Assembly: GCA_017305135.1 (NCBI GenBank)
Contig: JAFKNA010000016.1
Coordinates: forward strand, 1-64,000
Direction: 5' to 3'
Length of the DNA stretch: 64,000 nucleotides
Source: Lysobacterales bacterium
Lineage (GTDB): Bacteria; Pseudomonadota; Gammaproteobacteria; Xanthomonadales; Rhodanobacteraceae
Within the stretch, counting starts at the first letter, position 1. Every line of letters begins with the position of its first letter. Below the pieces are notes generated by a model. The model was not told where the DNA came from, made no database searches, and saw nothing but the letters and a program-made list of their open reading frames with translations. Position numbers and translations under genes: made by a program. Of the stretch, positions 56,826 through 64,000 are shown in pieces.

Positions 56826-57659
56826 ATGAGCTTTCGGCATTCCTTTGTTCGGCTCGCCATCGCGCTGATGGCGCTGCTTGCCGCAGGCTGGGCCGTCGCC
56901 CAGGACACTCCGCCGGAGCCTGCGACCCAGGAAGCCGCACCGGCCGCCCAGGCGGAACCGGGTCCGGCTGACACCACGGACGCCGCAACCACGGATGCTG
57001 CCGCCCAGGCCGAGCCCGCGGCCAGCGCCGCGGCGGCCGCACCGGCCGCCGAGACGCTGCCGCCGGGCAGGGCGGTGGCCGGCGATGCCAAGGCGGGCGA
57101 GGCCAAGGCGGCGGTGTGCGCCGCCTGCCACGGCGCCGACGGCAACTCCGCGGTCGCGATGTATCCCAAGCTCGCCGGCCAGAACGAGGCCTACATCGCC
57201 CGCCAGCTTGCCCTCTTCAAGTCGCAGCAGCGCCAGAACGCCATCATGGTCGGCTTCGCGATGCCGCTGTCGACCCAGGACATGCACGACCTCGGCGCCT
57301 TCTTCGCCGGCAAGAGCGCCATGCCGGGCGTCGCCGACGAGGCCACCCTGCAGCGCGGCCAGGCGCTGTACCGCGGCGGCGATGCCGACGCCGGCGTGCC
57401 GGCCTGCATGGCCTGCCACGGGCCGGACGGACGCGGCATGGCCGGTGCGGGCTATCCGCAACTCGCGGGCCAGTGGACCGACTACGTCGCCACCAAGCTC
57501 AACGAATGGAAGGACGGCGTGACCTGGGGCGATGACGCCAACGCGAAGATCATGCCGGAAATCGCGCATCAGCTCTCCAAGGAGGACATCGATGCGGTGT
57601 CTTCCTACGTGGAGGGCCTGCATACGGCCGGCGCGGGAACTGCGACCGCCTCCAAGTAA
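56826..57659 (+). CDS. Dihaem cytochrome c4 family protein
   Basis: A 277-residue periplasmic electron carrier. A signal peptide (MSFRHSFVRLAIALMALLAAGWAVAQ) is followed by an Ala/Pro/Thr-rich extension (about 24-80), longer than usual. Two cytochrome c domains follow, with haem motifs CAACH and CMACH and axial Met in AMPLST and KIMPEIAHQLS. It is likely to pass electrons to a terminal oxidase. The start at 56826 is chosen by the signal peptide. Followed by two dsbA genes. Confidence 0.93.
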   Translation: MSFRHSFVRLAIALMALLAAGWAVAQDTPPEPATQEAAPAAQAEPGPADTTDAATTDAAAQAEPAASAAAAAPAAETLPPGRAVAGDAKAGEAKAAVCAACHGADGNSAVAMYPKLAGQNEAYIARQLALFKSQQRQNAIMVGFAMPLSTQDMHDLGAFFAGKSAMPGVADEATLQRGQALYRGGDADAGVPACMACHGPDGRGMAGAGYPQLAGQWTDYVATKLNEWKDGVTWGDDANAKIMPEIAHQLSKEDIDAVSSYVEGLHTAGAGTATASK

Positions 57660-57734
57660 TCCATAGCGGCGCGCCATCCCGAGCGCGGCAGCCTGCCGCG
57701 CGGAACGCGCCGCACCCTATCGCTGGAGCATGCC

Positions 57735-58409
57735 ATGTTGAAACGAGTCACCGCCCTGCTGTTCGGCCTCGCCTTTGCCGCGTTCGCACAGGCCGCGGAC
57801 ACCTACGAGGCCGGCAAGCAGTACTTCGTCATCGAGCCGCCGCAGCCGACCGCCACCGGCGACAAGGTCGAGGTGCTGGAGGTGTTCTCCTACGCCTGCC
57901 CGGCCTGCAACATGTTCCAGCCGACCATGCGCAAGCTCAAGGAGGCGCTGCCGGAGAACGCCGAGATCGCCTACCTGCCGGCGAGCTTCCGCTCCGACGA
58001 GAACTGGCCGATGTTCCAGCGCGCGTTCTTTGCCGCGCAGGCGCTCGGCATTCTCGACAAGGTGCACGAAGCCACCTTCGACGCGATCTGGAAGAACGAC
58101 GGCGCGCTGCGCATCACCGATCCGGCCACCAACCGCCCGAAGAAGCCGATGCCCTCGATCGAGGACGCGGCGGCGTTCTATTCCGCATATGGCGTCGGCA
58201 AGGAGGAGTTCCTCGGCGTGGCCAATTCCTTCGCGGTCAACACGAAGATGAAGCGCGCCGACCAGCAACTGCGGGCCTACGGGGTGGATTCCACGCCCAC
58301 GCTCGTCATCAACGGCAAGTACCGCGTCACCGGGACGTCCGCCGGCGGCTTCGACAAGGTCGTGCCGCTGGTGCTCCATCTTGTGGAAAAGGAAAACGGC
58401 GCCAAGTGA
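57735..58409 (+). CDS. DsbA-like thiol:disulfide interchange protein with CPAC site
   Basis: A 224-residue exported thioredoxin-fold protein (signal MLKRVTALLFGLAFAAFAQA). The active site is VFSYACPACNMFQ, where DsbA normally has CPHC. The cis-Pro loop is DSTPTLVINGKYRV. The helical insert and lengths match DsbA. It is about 40 percent similar by eye to the next gene. The His-to-Ala change in the dipeptide should make the disulfide less oxidising, so the role may differ from general disulfide formation. Confidence 0.9.
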   Translation: MLKRVTALLFGLAFAAFAQAADTYEAGKQYFVIEPPQPTATGDKVEVLEVFSYACPACNMFQPTMRKLKEALPENAEIAYLPASFRSDENWPMFQRAFFAAQALGILDKVHEATFDAIWKNDGALRITDPATNRPKKPMPSIEDAAAFYSAYGVGKEEFLGVANSFAVNTKMKRADQQLRAYGVDSTPTLVINGKYRVTGTSAGGFDKVVPLVLHLVEKENGAK

Positions 58410-58448
58410 GGCGGCGTTCCGCACTGCCGCTCCAGGCCTGACGAGGAG

Positions 58449-59117
58449 ATGAAGATGTACAAGTACCTGGCCCTGCTCTGCGCCGGCCTCATGGCCGCCA
58501 GCTTCGCCACCGCCGCCGAGCCCGCCACCACGCGTGAATGGAAGGCCGGCGAGAACTACTTCGTGATCGACCCGCCGCAGCCGACCGCCACCGGCAGCAA
58601 GATCGAGGTGCTGGAGGTGTTTTCCTACGCCTGCCCGCATTGCGCGCATTTCCAGCCGCACGCGGAGGAGATCAGGAAGGCGCTGCCCTCCTACGCCGCG
58701 TTCAAGTACATGCCGGCGGTGTTCCAGCCGGTGTGGGAACCGTTTGCGCGCGCCTTCTACGCCGCCGAGTCGCTGGGCGTGCTGGACAGGACCCACCAGG
58801 CGCTGTTCGACGCGCTCTACGTGAAGCGGGAGCCGCTGCGCACGCTGGACGACCTGGCCGGCTTCTACGCCCGGCACGGCGTGGATCGCGCCAAGTTCCT
58901 CTCCGCCGCCAACTCCTTCGAGGTGGAGAGCAAGCTGGCGCGCGCCCGCGAGATCGTCACCAAGGATGGCATCGACGGCACCCCGAGCATCGTCGTGCAG
59001 GGCAGGTACCGCGCCACCGGCGCCTCCGCCGGCGGCTACGAGCAGCTCGTCGAGCTGGTCGACTGGCTGGTCAAGAAGGCCCATGCCGAGCAGCAGAAGG
59101 CCGGCGGCGGCAAATAA
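58449..59117 (+). CDS. dsbA: Thiol:disulfide interchange protein DsbA
   Basis: A 222-residue periplasmic oxidase with signal MKMYKYLALLCAGLMAASFATAA. The catalytic motif is VFSYACPHCAHFQPHAEE, and the cis-Pro loop GTPSIVVQGRYRATG. The opening GENYFVIDPPQPTATGSKIEVLE is shared with the upstream paralogue. It introduces disulfides into envelope proteins. GAGGAG precedes the ATG. The 39-base gap to the preceding gene suggests co-transcription. Confidence 0.95.
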   Translation: MKMYKYLALLCAGLMAASFATAAEPATTREWKAGENYFVIDPPQPTATGSKIEVLEVFSYACPHCAHFQPHAEEIRKALPSYAAFKYMPAVFQPVWEPFARAFYAAESLGVLDRTHQALFDALYVKREPLRTLDDLAGFYARHGVDRAKFLSAANSFEVESKLARAREIVTKDGIDGTPSIVVQGRYRATGASAGGYEQLVELVDWLVKKAHAEQQKAGGGK

Positions 59118-59181
59118 GCCGATGCTGACCGGCGCGGCAGCGACCGCCGCGCCGGCCCTTGCCGTGGCCGCGGGGGCTGGC

Positions 59182-59187
59182 TAGCCT
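59182..59187 (+). promoter_or_regulatory. -10-like element close to the EEP gene start
   Basis: TAGCCT in the context gcTAGCCTgcc lies only 6 bases before the ATG at 59194. If used, the transcript would be nearly leaderless. No Shine-Dalgarno is present. Confidence 0.25.
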
Positions 59188-59193
59188 GCCATC

Positions 59194-59991
59194 ATGAGTG
59201 CTCCCGAAACCGGCGTGCCCGCCAGTGACCGCCTGCGGCTCCTGAGTTGCAACATCCTCGCCGGCGGGCGGGTCCGCAGCTATCGCGATTATGTGACGCA
59301 GAGCTGGGCGCACATGCTGCCGAACGGCAAGCGCGCGAACCTGGACGGCCTGGCGCGCCTGCTCGACCAGTTCGACCTGGTCGGGCTGCAGGAGGCGGAC
59401 GCCGGCAGCCTGCGCTCGGGGTTCCTCAACCAGACCCGCTATCTCGCCGAGGTGGCCGAGTTTCCCTTCTGGAGCCACCAGCCGAACCGGCGCGTGGCCC
59501 GCCTCGCCGCTTCCAGCAATGGGCTGCTGGCGCGGAGGCAGCCCGACGAGATCCGCGACTACCCGCTGCCCGGGCGCATTCCCGGACGCGGTGCGCTGTG
59601 GGCGCGCTTCGGCAGCGGTGACGACGCGCTGGTGGTGGTCATCGCCCACCTCTCGCTCGGACCGACGGCGCGCGCGCGGCAGCTCGCCTTCATTGCCGAG
59701 CTTCTCGACCGGCACCCGAACGCGGTCCTGATGGGTGATTTCAACACGCCCGCGCAGAGCCGCGAAATGGACCTGCTCTACACGCGCACCGCGCTGGTGC
59801 GCCCGGACGAGTCGCCCGCCACCTTCCCGAGCTGGCGCCCGACCCGCGCCATCGACCAGATCCTCGTCTCCGGATCGATCGAGGTCGAGAAGCGCTGGGT
59901 GGTGCCGCATCCGGTCTCCGACCACCTGCCGATCGCCGCCACCATCCGCGTGCCCGGCAACGTCGCCAACCCGGGTGCCGGAGCGGCCTGA
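59194..59991 (+). CDS. Endonuclease/exonuclease/phosphatase family protein
   Basis: A 265-residue EEP-superfamily hydrolase with all usual site blocks: SCNILAGG (Asn), VGLQEADAGS (Glu), IAHLSLGP (His), LMGDFNTPAQSRE (Asp-x-Asn), TRAIDQILVSG (Asp) and HPVSDHLPIAATI (Asp-His). No export signal is evident. The substrate cannot be predicted; members act on DNA, phospholipids or sugar-nucleotides. It lies between dsbA and slt on the same strand. Confidence 0.9.
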   Translation: MSAPETGVPASDRLRLLSCNILAGGRVRSYRDYVTQSWAHMLPNGKRANLDGLARLLDQFDLVGLQEADAGSLRSGFLNQTRYLAEVAEFPFWSHQPNRRVARLAASSNGLLARRQPDEIRDYPLPGRIPGRGALWARFGSGDDALVVVIAHLSLGPTARARQLAFIAELLDRHPNAVLMGDFNTPAQSREMDLLYTRTALVRPDESPATFPSWRPTRAIDQILVSGSIEVEKRWVVPHPVSDHLPIAATIRVPGNVANPGAGAA

Positions 59992-60047
59992 CGCCACGCC
60001 CGGGTCCGGTCTGCCCCTCCACTGCAAGCCCCTGATCCGATACGCCG

Positions 60048-62078
60048 ATGCCGATCAAATCCAACGGTCCCCGCTGGCCGCGCGCCATGCTTTTTCCGCT
60101 CCTGCTGTTCCTCGCCCTCGCCGCGCAGGCGGCCGACCTCGCCGACCAGCGCGTGCAGTTCCGTGAAGCCATGGAGCTCGCCACCCGGCCCGGCGGCGAC
60201 TGGAAGCGGCTCGCGGCGGGTCTCGAGGAGGCCGGCTATCCGCTGGCGCCGTACATCGAGTACACCGCATTGCGCCAGCACGTCGCCAAGGTCGACGCGG
60301 CCGACGTGAAGCGCTTCCTCGCGCGCTGGCCGGACTCGCTGCCGGCGAGCGACCTTCGTGACGCATATCTCCGTGAACTCGCCCGGCGTGGCGACTGGGC
60401 GGGCTTTCGCGCGTTCCGGGTGGCGCGGCCGGCGCGGGACCTCCAGTGCCACGCGCTCGAGGCGCGCCTCGCCGGCGGCGAAACGCTCGATTACACCGAT
60501 TTCGAATCCCTGTGGAACGGCAGCCAGGCCCTGCCGGCCGCGTGTGATCCGGTGGTGCGCGCCCTGCGCGCGAGTGGCGCGCTTTCCGACCTGCGGGTGG
60601 AGGAACGCCTCGGGCGCAGCGCCGAAGCGGGCCACGCCAGTGCCGCGGGCGCCGCCGCCGCGCTCCTGACCGGGGCGCGCCGCAATGCCGCCGACCGCCT
60701 CGTCGCGGCGCTGAAGGATCCCGCCGCGACCCTCGCCAAGGCGAAGAACTGGGGCGACGAGGCGGCCGCGCGGGAGGCGGTCTCGTTCGCCCTCGCCCGC
60801 CTAGCCCGCCGCAACAGCGCCGCCGCCGAGACCGCCTGGGCCGGCCTCCAGGCGCGCTTCGAATGGCAGCCGGTGCAAAAGAACCGCATCCTCAACGCCA
60901 TCGCCCTGTATCGCTCGACCAGCTATTCGGACGACGCGATGGCGCGCCTGAAGGCGCTGCCGCCAGCCGCCGAGGACGATGCGACGCGCGAATGGCGCGT
61001 GCGCGTGGCCCTAGCCAGCGGTGATTCCGCGGCCACCCTGGAGGCACTCGATCGCCTGTCCGGGGAACAGCAGCGGGACGAGCGCTGGCGTTACCTCAAG
61101 GCGCGCACGCTGGACAAGCTCGGCCGCGCCGGAGAAGCGCGGCCGCTGTTCGCCGTGCTGGCGCGCGAGGCCAACTTCCACGGCTTCCTGGCCGCGGATT
61201 GGATCGGCGAACCCTATTCGATCTGCCCGCGCACGCTCGGCGGGGACCCCGCCGCACAGGTCCGTCTCGAGCGGCAGCCCGACCTGGCGCGCGCGTTCGA
61301 GTTCCACGCCCTCGGCAAGCTGCCCGAAGCGCGGCGCGAATGGAACTTCGCGATGGACAAGCTCGACGCGGGCGAACGCGAGCGGGCCGCGGATCTTGCC
61401 TGGCGGCGCGGCTGGTACGACCGCGCGGTGTTCGCGCTATCGAAGGATCCGGACACGCTGCGCCTCTACGAGCAGCGCTTCCCGCTCGGCATGGAGAAGG
61501 AGGTGCGTGCCGCGGCGGCGGCGGCCGGCGTCGACCCGGCCTTCGCCTACGCCATCATCCGCGCCGAGAGCGCGTGGATGAGCGACGCCCGTTCGGGCGC
61601 GGACGCGTATGGCCTGATGCAGCTGCTGCCCGGCGTCGGCAAGCAGGTCGCCAGGGAGGCCGGCCTGCCCTGGTCGGGCGCGAGCGGCCTCTTCGAGCCC
61701 TCCTACAACGTCCGGCTCGGCACCCGCTTCCTCGGCCAGATGGCCGACAGGTACCAGGGCAGCCCCTGGCTCGCCAGCGCCGCCTACAATGCCGGCGGCG
61801 CGCCGGTCGGGCGCTGGATCGGTGCCCGCGGCAGCCTCGAGCCGGATTTCTTCATCGAGACGATTCCCTACCGGGAAACCCGCGAGTACGTCGCGCGCGT
61901 GCTCGCCTTCAGCGTGATCTACGACTGGCGCCTCAACGGCAAGGTGCTGCCGCTGTCGGTGCGCATGCCGAAGGTGGGCCAGGCCTACGCCGCATCCGGC
62001 AAGGACGCGGCGCGCAAGGCGGTGGTCTGCGCCGTACCCCCGGCGGGCGGCGCCGGCGACGACACCGCCGCCGAATGA
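60048..62078 (+). CDS. slt: Soluble lytic murein transglycosylase Slt70-like
   Basis: A 676-residue periplasmic enzyme (signal MLFPLLLFLALAAQAADL after a basic start). A long alpha-helical superhelix (about 30-470) with TPR-like repeats precedes the SLT domain: FAYAIIRAESAWMSDARSGADAYGLMQLLPGVGKQVA (catalytic Glu), YNVRLGTRFLGQMADRYQGSPWLASAAYNAGG and PYRETREYVARVLA. It releases anhydromuropeptides, recycled in part by Mpl encoded in this window. ATG at 60048; an ATG at 60087 would also leave a signal peptide. The stop overlaps the next gene by 4 bases. Confidence 0.95.
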   Translation: MPIKSNGPRWPRAMLFPLLLFLALAAQAADLADQRVQFREAMELATRPGGDWKRLAAGLEEAGYPLAPYIEYTALRQHVAKVDAADVKRFLARWPDSLPASDLRDAYLRELARRGDWAGFRAFRVARPARDLQCHALEARLAGGETLDYTDFESLWNGSQALPAACDPVVRALRASGALSDLRVEERLGRSAEAGHASAAGAAAALLTGARRNAADRLVAALKDPAATLAKAKNWGDEAAAREAVSFALARLARRNSAAAETAWAGLQARFEWQPVQKNRILNAIALYRSTSYSDDAMARLKALPPAAEDDATREWRVRVALASGDSAATLEALDRLSGEQQRDERWRYLKARTLDKLGRAGEARPLFAVLAREANFHGFLAADWIGEPYSICPRTLGGDPAAQVRLERQPDLARAFEFHALGKLPEARREWNFAMDKLDAGERERAADLAWRRGWYDRAVFALSKDPDTLRLYEQRFPLGMEKEVRAAAAAAGVDPAFAYAIIRAESAWMSDARSGADAYGLMQLLPGVGKQVAREAGLPWSGASGLFEPSYNVRLGTRFLGQMADRYQGSPWLASAAYNAGGAPVGRWIGARGSLEPDFFIETIPYRETREYVARVLAFSVIYDWRLNGKVLPLSVRMPKVGQAYAASGKDAARKAVVCAVPPAGGAGDDTAAE

Positions 62079-63895
62079 ATCCTTCCGTCCCGCTGCAGCT
62101 CGCCGCGCTGGTGGTGATCGGCTTCGCGGCGCAGTGGCTGGCCTGGCGCGTGCGCCTGCCGGCGATCCTGTTCCTGCTGCTGATCGGCCTGGTGCTCGGG
62201 CCCGGCGTAGGCTGGCTGCACCCGCAGGCGGCGATGGGCGAGCTGTTCTTCCCGTTCATTTCCTTCGGCGTCGCCATCATCCTGTTCGAGGGCTCCTCGA
62301 ACCTGCGCTTCAGCGAGCTGCGCGAGGTCGGCGGCACCATCCTGCGCCTGGTCAGCGTCGGCGCCCTGGTGACGCTGGCGGTGCTCGCCGCCGCCGCGCA
62401 CTGGATCGCCGGCATGTCCTGGGAGCTGGCGGCGCTGTTCGGTGCGCTGACCTGCGTCACCGGACCCACGGTGGTCGCGCCGATGCTCCGCGCGGTGCGC
62501 CCCAACGCGCGCATCGCCAACGTGCTGCGCTGGGAGGGCATCGTGATCGACCCGCTCGGGGCGCTGTTCGCGGTGCTGACCTACGAGGCCATCGTCTCGC
62601 ACCAGGGCGGGCATGCGCTGGCGGTGTTCGGCGCCACCATCCTGGTCGGCACGATCTGCGGCGCGATCGGGGCGATGGTGCTGGCCTTCCTGCTCCGCCA
62701 CCACTGGCTGCCCGAATACCTGCAGACCTTCGCCGCACTGGCGCTGGTGCTCGCCACCTTCGCCCTTTCCAACGAGGTCGCGCACGAATCCGGGCTGCTC
62801 GCGGTCACCATCATGGGCATCACCATCGGCAACCTGCGCGGCCTCGCGATCGGCGAGATCCTCTCCTTCAAGGAGCACCTCAGCACGCTCCTGATCAGCG
62901 CGCTGTTCATCCTGCTCGCCGCGCGCCTCGCCTGGCCGCTGCCCGATGGCGCCCTCGGCGCCGGGCTCGCCATCCTGCTGGTCGCCCTGTTCGTCGCGCG
63001 GCCGTTGTCGGTGTGGGCGGGCAGCGTCGGCGGCAATCTCAGCTGGCGCGAGCGCGCGATGCTCGCCTGGTTCGCGCCGCGCGGCATCGTCGCCGCGGCG
63101 GTGTCCTCGCTGTTCGCCCTGCGCCTGGAGGAGCAGGGCCTGGCCGGCGCCGAGCTCCTGGTGCCGCTCACCTTCGCCATCATCATCGGCACCGTGGTGG
63201 TGCAAAGCGCGACCGCGCGGCCGCTGGCACGCTTCCTCGGCGTGGCCGCGCCCGAGCCCAACGGCGTCCTCATCGTCGGCTCCAACCGGGTCGCCCGCGC
63301 CATTGCCGCAGCCCTGCACGAGCAGGAGGTCAAGGTCGTGCTGGCCGACGATGACTGGTTCGACATCCGCGCCGCGCGCATGTCCAACCTGCCGACCTGG
63401 TACGGCGATCCCCTCAGCGAGCACGCCACGCGCACGCTGAACCTCGACGGCCTCGGCCAGCTTTTCGCCATGTCCGCGCGGCGCGAGCTGAATGGCCTCG
63501 CCTGCGTGCGCTACCGCGCCGAGTTCGGGCGCCACCACCTGTTCCGCCTGCGCGTGCTGCCGCGGGCGCAGGACGGCAACGGGCGCCGCCAGCACGACGA
63601 ATCGATCCGCGCGCCGCGCCTGTTCGGCAACGACGTGACCCTCACCATGCTGGAAGATCGCCTGCAGCAGGGCTGGCGCATCAAGACGACGCGCCTCTCC
63701 AAGGCCTTCGACCTGGCCGCCTTCCACACCGAGCATGGCGCGGATGCGCTGCCACTGTTCAGCGTCGACGAGCAGAAGCGCACGCGCGTAGCGACGGAAA
63801 CCACGGCCCTGGTCACGCGGCCCGGCTGGTCGCTCACCGCGCTGGTGGCGCCGCGTGACAACGGCGAGGTGGCTGCGTCCGCCGCGCCGGCCTGA
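62075..63895 (+). CDS. CPA1-type cation:proton antiporter with TrkA-N-like domain
   Basis: A 606-residue membrane protein. About twelve spans occupy residues 8-395 (Na_H_exchanger fold): LLLIGLVLGPGVGWLHP, FEGSSNLRFSELREVG, ALTCVTGPTVVAPMLR and the ion-binding region EGIVIDPLGALFAV, AWFAPRGIVAAAVSSLFAL. The C-terminal cytosolic part has a nucleotide-binding-like fold (GVLIVGSNRVARAIAAALHEQEVKVVLADDD) and a C-terminal RCK-like end. It probably exchanges Na+ or K+ for H+. The ATG at 62075 overlaps the slt stop (ATGA). Confidence 0.92.
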   Translation: MNPSVPLQLAALVVIGFAAQWLAWRVRLPAILFLLLIGLVLGPGVGWLHPQAAMGELFFPFISFGVAIILFEGSSNLRFSELREVGGTILRLVSVGALVTLAVLAAAAHWIAGMSWELAALFGALTCVTGPTVVAPMLRAVRPNARIANVLRWEGIVIDPLGALFAVLTYEAIVSHQGGHALAVFGATILVGTICGAIGAMVLAFLLRHHWLPEYLQTFAALALVLATFALSNEVAHESGLLAVTIMGITIGNLRGLAIGEILSFKEHLSTLLISALFILLAARLAWPLPDGALGAGLAILLVALFVARPLSVWAGSVGGNLSWRERAMLAWFAPRGIVAAAVSSLFALRLEEQGLAGAELLVPLTFAIIIGTVVVQSATARPLARFLGVAAPEPNGVLIVGSNRVARAIAAALHEQEVKVVLADDDWFDIRAARMSNLPTWYGDPLSEHATRTLNLDGLGQLFAMSARRELNGLACVRYRAEFGRHHLFRLRVLPRAQDGNGRRQHDESIRAPRLFGNDVTLTMLEDRLQQGWRIKTTRLSKAFDLAAFHTEHGADALPLFSVDEQKRTRVATETTALVTRPGWSLTALVAPRDNGEVAASAAPA

Positions 63896-63954
63896 TCCGC
63901 CAGCGACGATCCCAGGCCCAGCGCCGGCATCCCGGCCGGCCCGCACGGATCGGC

Positions 63955-63960
63955 TATGCT
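63955..63960 (+). promoter_or_regulatory. Likely -10 element of a gene leaving the window
   Basis: TATGCT in the context gcTATGCTcgccc is like the other -10 candidates here and is 30 bases before an ATG at 63991. Confidence 0.3.
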
Positions 63961-63990
63961 CGCCCGCATCGCACCGGCCGCGGGGATGGC

Positions 63991-64000
63991 ATGAAACCGC
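63991..64000 (+). other. Possible start of the next gene (truncated)
   Basis: ATGAAACCG at the right edge, 30 bases after a -10-like element and with GGGGAT just upstream, may open a plus-strand gene. Only three codons are visible, so nothing can be said of the product. Confidence 0.3.

Overview
The window is a GC-rich chromosomal segment of a gammaproteobacterium, most likely order Lysobacterales (Xanthomonadales). The supports are the gene orders (mreBCD-mrdA-rodA followed by mltB-rlpA-dacC-ybeD; pilMNOPQ divergent from the PBP1A gene; a short-type adk beside a pyrophosphate-dependent phosphofructokinase; tandem dsbA after a cytochrome c4), a plant/proteobacterial-type gshA, and two intergenic repeat types that I associate with this order: GGGGATT inverted repeats and GTAGGAGC REP units. 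The genus cannot be fixed from the sequence. No tRNA, rRNA, CRISPR array or prophage was found. Most of the window is core chromosome, with accessory material at a few points.

Layout. 1-1100: the tail of an IS110-family transposase runs in from the left edge and nearly touches a convergent adenosine-kinase-like gene. 1.2-7 kb: elongasome cluster mreB, mreC, mreD, mrdA (PBP2), rodA. 7-12 kb: tpm, a five-unit REP array, then mltB, rlpA, dacC and ybeD. 12-15.5 kb: two genes on the opposite strand, a secreted beta-helix protein and an S9 peptidase, split ybeD from lipB. 15.7-19 kb: lipB and prc. 19.2-23.2 kb (minus): an HSDL2-like dehydrogenase, a glyoxalase-family gene, a Lon-N domain protein, mpl (carrying an in-frame repeat insertion) and adk. 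23.3-24.5 kb: pfp. 24.6-31.6 kb (minus): a MoxR/DUF58/DUF4381/BatA/BatB-C/BatD operon. 31.8-33 kb: a cyclic-nucleotide-binding EAL protein. 33.1-40.7 kb (minus): pilMNOPQ followed by a large Ig-like lipoprotein gene and a strong terminator. 40.9-43.9 kb: mrcA (PBP1A) and a small unknown gene. 44-46.5 kb (minus): galE and an EpsB-type sugar-phosphate transferase. 46.7-49.1 kb: glmS and a LOG-family gene. 49.1-54.5 kb: a TfoX-C-like gene, msrC, a small unknown gene, a tricorn-like exported protease and a secreted tandem Tudor-like protein. 54.6-64 kb: gshA, yihA, cytochrome c4, two dsbA genes, an EEP-family hydrolase, slt and a CPA1 antiporter.

Much of the window serves the cell envelope: rod shape (MreBCD, PBP2, RodA), septal and lateral wall synthesis and trimming (PBP1A, DacC, MltB, Slt, RlpA, Mpl, Prc), precursor supply (GlmS), surface glycan priming (GalE, EpsB-like), type IV pili, and periplasmic disulfide formation (DsbA pair). 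The most unusual points are the repeat element translated inside mpl, the BatB protein with a substituted MIDAS motif, the Ig-like lipoprotein at the end of the pil operon, the secreted double Tudor-like protein, the glmS leader hairpin, and the C-terminal FANGFE motif on the beta-helix protein.
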